Positions 59,046 to 64,000 of a stretch of DNA of 64,000 bases are shown here, in pieces. A program made the position numbers and the translations under genes. The DNA is from Undaria pinnatifida (lineage: Eukaryota; Sar; Phaeophyceae; Laminariales; Alariaceae). The stretch's first letter is position 1. Each line of letters starts with the position of its first letter. The DNA is taken from assembly GCA_012845835.1 (NCBI GenBank), contig JABAKD010000020.1, forward strand, positions 19,699,606-19,763,605, in the 5' to 3' direction. Under the pieces are notes generated by a model. It had not been told where the DNA came from. It ran no database searches and saw only the letters and a list, made by a program, of their open reading frames with translations.

Positions 59046-59486
59046 GGCGTAGTGGAGAACTGCGAACTCTCAATATTTTTGAACCCCCGGTAGTCTACAG
59101 CAGCACGTATACATGTACATGATGTACAGCAGTAGCTGAAGCTATGATGAGCCTGCAGCATCACGAAGCTACAAATGGTATATGCACAGCAGCATCACGA
59201 AGTTACAAATGGTATATGCACAGCAGAATCACGAAGCCACAAATGGTATATGCACAGCAGCAGCTAGGCGTCGTGGAGAACTGCGAACTCTCAATATTTT
59301 TGAACCCCCGGTAGTCTACAGCAGCACGTACATGTACATGATGTACAGCAGTAGCTGAAGCTATGATGAGCCTGCAGCATGACGAAGCTACAAATGGTAT
59401 ATGCACAGCAGCATCACGAAGCTACAAATGGTATATGCACAGCAGCATCACGAAGCTACAAATGGTATATGCACAGCAGCAGCTGT
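59046..59486 (+). repeat. 221-bp tandem duplication with nested 34-bp repeats
   Basis: Two copies (59046-59266 and 59267-59486) start GGCGT(A/C)GTGGAGAACTGCG. Each ends in three 34-bp units with ATCACGAAGCTACAAATGG. Confidence 0.85.
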
Positions 59487-59714
59487 GGCCGCGCCTTTCT
59501 GCGTAGCAACGCAGAGCGTCACCCAGCTGGGGTGAACCGCCATGCTCTCCCATAATTTCCAGGCTGCCTTCTCGCATTGTTCCGCCGCACACGGGAAATC
59601 GGGAAAAAATTGTCGGCATTTTCCCTTTCCAGTATCTCCCATATATGAATTAACAAACTTCGTCTAACTCTTGGCATTACTTCTTACCCTCTTAATATTT
59701 ACTATCCTGCGCTG

Positions 59715-59758
59715 CGACCGGCGGCCGTCCAGGCCGCCGGCGTAGCCCCTTGTATAAT
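59715..59758. repeat. GC-rich perfect hairpin element H1
   Basis: Arms CCGGCGGCC and GGCCGCCGG (59718-59726, 59732-59740), 5-base loop, followed by CGTAGCCCCTTGTATA as in the other loci. Confidence 0.5.
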
Positions 59759-60605
59759 CTATAATCTATCATCAATAATCCCCGTTTGGTGGAGGTGGGT
59801 GATCTCGTAGATCGATAGGGACCAGAATCTTTTAGATGCAGTATGAGCACATGCATGATCTCGTCGTTTGGTATTAACGTCCAACATAATATTGAGTGTC
59901 AGCTCGTAGTGCTAAAGTCACCCTATCGCGTGACCAAGGCTACGGTAGGGGGGGTACCCCCGATTTCACTGGTGTGTTTGAGCCACTTGCACGAGTGACT
60001 CTGTACCTCACGGATGAAAATGGTTTAGGCAATCGTTTTGAAGCAGCTTAGATTAGCTTTGCATTGCGGATCGATTTCATCAACAAAAAACATGAAGAAA
60101 ACGTAAGAACGCAAAAGAACAAAGGGGTTACTCGCGCGAGTGGCCCCTAGCCACTGAAATTTAAGCCCCAAAAAGGGACCCCCCTACCGTAGCCTGGGTC
60201 GCGTACTTGGTACTCCGTACTGCTGCTGCTGCTGTGTTCGTCCACCTCGCCCGGACGACATTTGAACAACATCATAAGCAAACACCGTGAGGACAGAACA
60301 TAGCGGGGGGGGCGAGAAAGCAGAACAAGGAATGTGGTCATTTTCTCATTCGAAGGGAACCGTAAGCAACGGCTGCTTCATATTATATGGGCCTGCTTCA
60401 TATTGTAGCAATTGTAGCAGGTGCATAGTAACAGGCATACCATTGTACCCGTTACATACCCTGGCATGCACTAATACTTCGAAGTATACATCCAACGCAA
60501 AGGACCGACCCCAGACACTTCACATCGCGACACTCGTCACACAATAGACAACCGGACGGAAGTGCTTCCAAGTGATATGTAGGACTGCTTGCTGTGGCAG
60601 CAGCC

Positions 60606-60915
60606 TTTTTTTTTCTTCTTTTTTTCTCACACTTCTATTTTCCAGCTTCTGGACAAACCGTGGTCACAGGTGTCGTCCCTTCTCCCCCCCGGTTCTTGCA
60701 TTCAATTTTTATCGCGCATAGGGTTCAGCAATCCCACTGCTCGTCGATTTTTCATCGAGTGTTGCTAACTCACGCTCTCGCGCTTTCCGCAAGTCAATTT
60801 GTGCGCAAGAAAAAGTCCCCACGAATTTATGCGAGTATGCACTCGGGGGGATTCGAACTTACGAAACTAACCTATACCAGGCTCGAGGATAACCTGATAC
60901 GCCACCGGGGCGATC
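60606..60915 (-). mobile_element. SINE-like retroposon, copy 3 (family S1)
   Basis: Third S1 copy, minus orientation, with a T-rich tail (60606-60626) interrupted by C. Its head runs, after ~50 unrelated bases, into a fragment of dispersed repeat R1 (60955-61045), an arrangement not seen for the other copies. Confidence 0.6.
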
Positions 60916-60954
60916 GTGCTACTGGTCTCTGGCATCCTGGCGCACGCTATAGAA

Positions 60955-61045
60955 CGCACGACCGGAGAAGTATCACACACAGCTTACAAAGATGAGTTTC
61001 GACGAAATCTTCGATCTCACAGCTGGAGCGTATTTTTATTTTTTA
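60955..61045 (-). repeat. Dispersed repeat R1, head fragment next to a SINE
   Basis: AAAGATGAGTTTCGACG, ATCTCACAGCTGGAG and the AT-rich end TTTTTATTTTTTATAAT match the R1 head in reverse. It lies ~40 bp from SINE copy 3. Confidence 0.55.
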
Positions 61046-61770
61046 TAATATGCCACTTACAACGAATGAACACGCACGCAAAACAGATCGTCTCGGGGGT
61101 AACGTGAAAAATGATGTGGTGGCGAAGAATATCGTATTATCAGCGTGTATTGTATGGATCACGCACGCACCAAGAAAAACTCTCAACCATCAACATACAG
61201 TGCATGGAATACTTGAGGATCAATCTGGCCAACCAACCCCCCCCTGCCATTTGACGCAAATAAATTCACCCAAGCCGCCCGCTTGAAACATACCATCCCG
61301 TGTCATGCAAGGTTTACACGGACATTGCATAGCCGGGAGAACAGAGCCACACAGACTCAAGTAAAACATTCCCTAGCTGCCTCTGCATCCAATCGAATGT
61401 CAAGCTCTCCGTAGAAAACACAAGCTATAAAAATTCCAACACCAGGCACCTGGCACTAGTTTTACCACTAACTATGCTAACTACACGCCTTTCCCGTCAT
61501 GCGTACTAACACAAGAAAAACACACACACGCATATACTACACAGTCCGAAAAACGGCGTAGTTTCTACTACAGTAGTAGCCGTAGTTCTAACCTGCCCAC
61601 TTTTCTTGCTGCTATCATCGCCCGAGCAAGGAAACTATCAGGAAATTATTGTACACAAGAAAACGAACAAAAACAAAACCCACGGAACGCAGGCAAAAAC
61701 AAAAGAGCGTCTCATCAAGTCCGAGCTCCTACACATTGGGGGAAGACAAAACTGCATGTTCAACTTGTCA

Positions 61771-61834
61771 CCACCACCACCACCACCACCACCACCACCA
61801 CCACCACCACCACCACCACCACCACCACCACCAC
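61771..61834 (+). repeat. (CCA)n microsatellite
   Basis: Twenty-one perfect CCA units; gives artificial poly-Pro and poly-His frames. Confidence 0.95.
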
Positions 61835-62006
61835 GTGTGGGTGACTGCCGCGTGTGACCAAGGGTACAACAGAGGGCTCACGTTTGGGTTCCCGCGAGTG
61901 GCTGCGCTACTTCTTCGGAACCTTAAGCTTGGATGCTCCGCCGCCGTTTCTTACCCTGCGCCAACTAAACACGCGTAACTCAGATTTTGAGCGAGGTGCA
62001 GGGCTA

Positions 62007-62048
62007 CTTGAGTGTGTGCTTGAGTGTGTGCTTGAGTGTGTGCTTGAA
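62007..62048 (+). repeat. 12-bp tandem repeat
   Basis: CTTGAGTGTGTG, about three and a half copies. Confidence 0.8.
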
Positions 62049-62897
62049 TGAGTGGCGACTACTCGGTAGCGAAAGGGGGGGGTACCAGGACAACACGACA
62101 ACAACAACAACAACCCTACCATCCCCTTGGCCATGTGTGTGCTTGGTGTTTTATTCGCCTTCACCGCAAAACAAAAAAAAAGTATCAGTATGGTGCACCC
62201 CCAAATCCAAACCTCCCCCTCGTGGAGTTGTCTTTACTTTTACGACTGCGGCAATGCCCAACAGATCCCGATCTACATAATCTATTAATAGATATAATGT
62301 TTGTCGGTTTCACGTGTTGTGCAGAATTCGCGTATTACAATAGTACAGATACAACCCCGGGAACATGAGCTAGATCGTTCACATCAATCAGATCATTCAG
62401 GTCATTCAGATAATATTAACAAGGAATATATCTGCCATGAAAGACACAATAGATGATCAACAGATCAATAGGGATCCGATCTTTCCGATGTGTGGAATAT
62501 TTCGACCGCAGTACGGCACCCGCTCTCAGGACCTGGGGCGACGAGGAGCGCTGCGAACTGCGAACACAAGAAGCTGCTGCTCACTTTTACCGTGCTATTA
62601 CTGCATGCATGGCATGTCGACTTCGTTCGGGCCGTGAAACAAGACTCCAATAAATAAAAACTCGAACAAAACAAAAAAACGCACCCGCTCAGGAACCAAC
62701 ACTCCCGCCCCCACCCTCACACGGCGCAAGCTTGTCCCCCGCACTGTAACACACTGTACCAGTCCTGCCTGTGCATCGGGTGTGTAAGCCACCACCAAAA
62801 AAATATAAATAATAAACCCCTTCTTATGCTTCAAGCCACTTGACTCAGAGAGTGGCCGCGCGACCGCGCAAGACAGAACGCACGTGCTATTACTTTA

Positions 62898-63266
62898 TTA
62901 CTTCTCCCATCTTTCGTGTTCCCAAGGGAAGAAAAGCTGCACCGCCTTTTTGACAGGCCACCACGCCAAAAACGTCGAACTCTCCTCCTCGAGCAGCGGC
63001 ATGATGATCTTCGTCGCCACGTGCAGCAACCGGTAAACGCGCAAAACTCCTCCGGGGGTAGGCAATGGCAGCAGGTGCATGCGGCAACCATGCAATGCCA
63101 CCATGAAAAAGTGAGTCGCGAGGACCCAGGGAACGGGACTCAAACCAGACAGCAGGCCAATTGGTCCAGCCGAGTAGCAGCCGCCAAGGCTCAGATAGTC
63201 AAAGCAAGCCGTCTGCAGGTTAACGCGTGTTTCCGTCGACGTAGGGTCGTCGGGAGTGCTAAAGAC
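62898..63266 (-). CDS. SQLE: Squalene monooxygenase (squalene epoxidase), C-terminal exon only
   Basis: FAD enzyme that converts squalene to 2,3-oxidosqualene in sterol synthesis at the ER membrane (known for the family). Only the last exon is in the window: acceptor CAG at 63267-63269, 122 codons, TAA stop at 62898-62900. The residues match the family's C-terminal region: FSTPDDP, ACFDYLSLGG, AGPIGLLSGLSPVPW, then a hydrophobic stretch starting THFFMVALHG and another near RLLHVATKIIMPLLEEE. These correspond to the C-terminal membrane-associated helices. The FAD-binding part must lie in exons beyond 64000, because no further exon was recognised between 63267 and 64000. The reading frame is intact. 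Confidence 0.9.
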   Translation of the reverse strand, partial: VFSTPDDPTSTETRVNLQTACFDYLSLGGCYSAGPIGLLSGLSPVPWVLATHFFMVALHGCRMHLLPLPTPGGVLRVYRLLHVATKIIMPLLEEESSTFLAWWPVKKAVQLFFPWEHERWEK

Positions 63267-64000
63267 CTGGAGTGGGATGATTTTTACGGGGAGCGGAGTG
63301 GGCGATTGGGTGGGCGATTTGGTGGGTGAGTTGATCGAAGAGCGAACTATAACGATCGGGGAAAAACATCGGGCGCCGGACGGCACCGCACTGCGTGCGA
63401 CTACTCAGCGTGAACACGCCACGCATTGCATTTGCATTTGAAGCAAAATACAAACCAAACCAAAGCTGTACCAGGTACTCATTACTTTGCACATCTGACT
63501 ACCTGACTGAGGCCATGCATCAAGGCTGCAGCAGACAGGTGGGCGGCGCAAGGTCACGACGCGACGCGACAAAACGCTAACCCTTGCACAAACAGAACGA
63601 AACAAACATGAAAATTTACGCAGTGTAAGCAGTGTAAGCAATGCAGTGTAAGCAATGCAGTGTAAGCAATGCAGTGTAAGCAGTGTAAGTAGTGCAAGCA
63701 GTCCGACCGCTCCCAAAACGCGGGTGCAATTACGACGTAATAAGGTGGTAGGATCGGAGACGATATAGGACCACTGTTTCCGAAACAGACCGTTTCCGTA
63801 TCAGGGGGTACTGTTTTCGCATTTCAGCGGCTGACGGGATGCCCTTGCGCTAGGCGGACGAAATCAGATTTTTTCGCTTCAAGCAAACAAAATATTTTTC
63901 AGTTCAGTTATGCGAACTATCATATTTTTTCCTGAGAAGAGTTCTTCCACTCCAGAAATATTGGAGCCTGTTCAGCGACGATGGACTATAGTAGGTTATG
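63267..64000. other. Intron of squalene monooxygenase (inferred)
   Basis: Lies upstream of the terminal exon's acceptor. Contains the compound repeat at 63618; no further exon was recognised up to the window edge. Confidence 0.5.
63618..63702 (+). repeat. Compound 9/15-bp tandem repeat
   Basis: GCAGTGTAA and GCAATGCAGTGTAA units alternate. Confidence 0.8.

Larger units (their letters stand above)
61046..62897. other. Intergenic DNA 3' of squalene monooxygenase
   Basis: Only microsatellites (61771, 62007) and short frames. CTATTAATAG at 62282. Confidence 0.4.

Noticed and set aside
61649-61978. Frame with poly-His
   Set aside because: Product of the (CCA)21 microsatellite.

Overview
This is a nuclear segment of an intron-rich eukaryote. 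The spliced genes have 8-11 exons with GT-AG introns of roughly 0.4-2.1 kb, split codons that rejoin in phase across nearly every junction, and many microsatellites, poly(G/C) tracts and interspersed repeats. Intron size and number, a conventional squalene monooxygenase (diatoms studied so far use an unrelated enzyme) and a retrotransposon combining RT with a restriction-like endonuclease fit a multicellular heterokont such as a brown alga. That assignment is inference; no rRNA or organelle marker is present.

All recognised genes lie on the minus strand. 6.9-14.2 kb holds a MATE-family membrane transporter in eight visible exons; its last exon is not found and its N-terminal part is uncertain. 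30.4-33.2 kb is an intronless 926-residue acidic, low-complexity protein of unknown function. 37.0-41.1 kb is a non-LTR retrotransposon: RING-H2-like finger, reverse transcriptase, then a frame break, then a CCHC finger and restriction-like endonuclease, between possible 14-bp target-site duplications. 43.1-55.9 kb is a complete 11-exon pseudouridine synthase of the PUS7/TruD family with an RGG-rich N-terminus and large acidic insertions. 62.9-63.3 kb is the last exon of squalene monooxygenase, whose upstream exons lie beyond the right edge.

The rest (1-4.5, 14.6-30, 33.2-37, 41-43 and 56-62.8 kb) is repeat-rich and gene-poor. It contains three poly(A)-tailed SINE-like copies with a box-B-like motif, retroposon ends with (CAA)n tails, seven copies of a G-tract-rich dispersed repeat, a TRIM-like miniature LTR element with PPT, MITE-like palindromic elements, a family of GC-rich perfect hairpins, and many minisatellites.

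Two short words are strongly over-represented and unexplained: TACCAGGTA/TACCTGGTA (about 20 exact copies, half of them between 14.4 and 23.6 kb) and the palindrome CTATTAATAG (at least seven copies). No operon, CRISPR array, tRNA or rRNA gene was seen. The genes belong to separate pathways (transport, RNA modification, sterol synthesis) and show no functional clustering.
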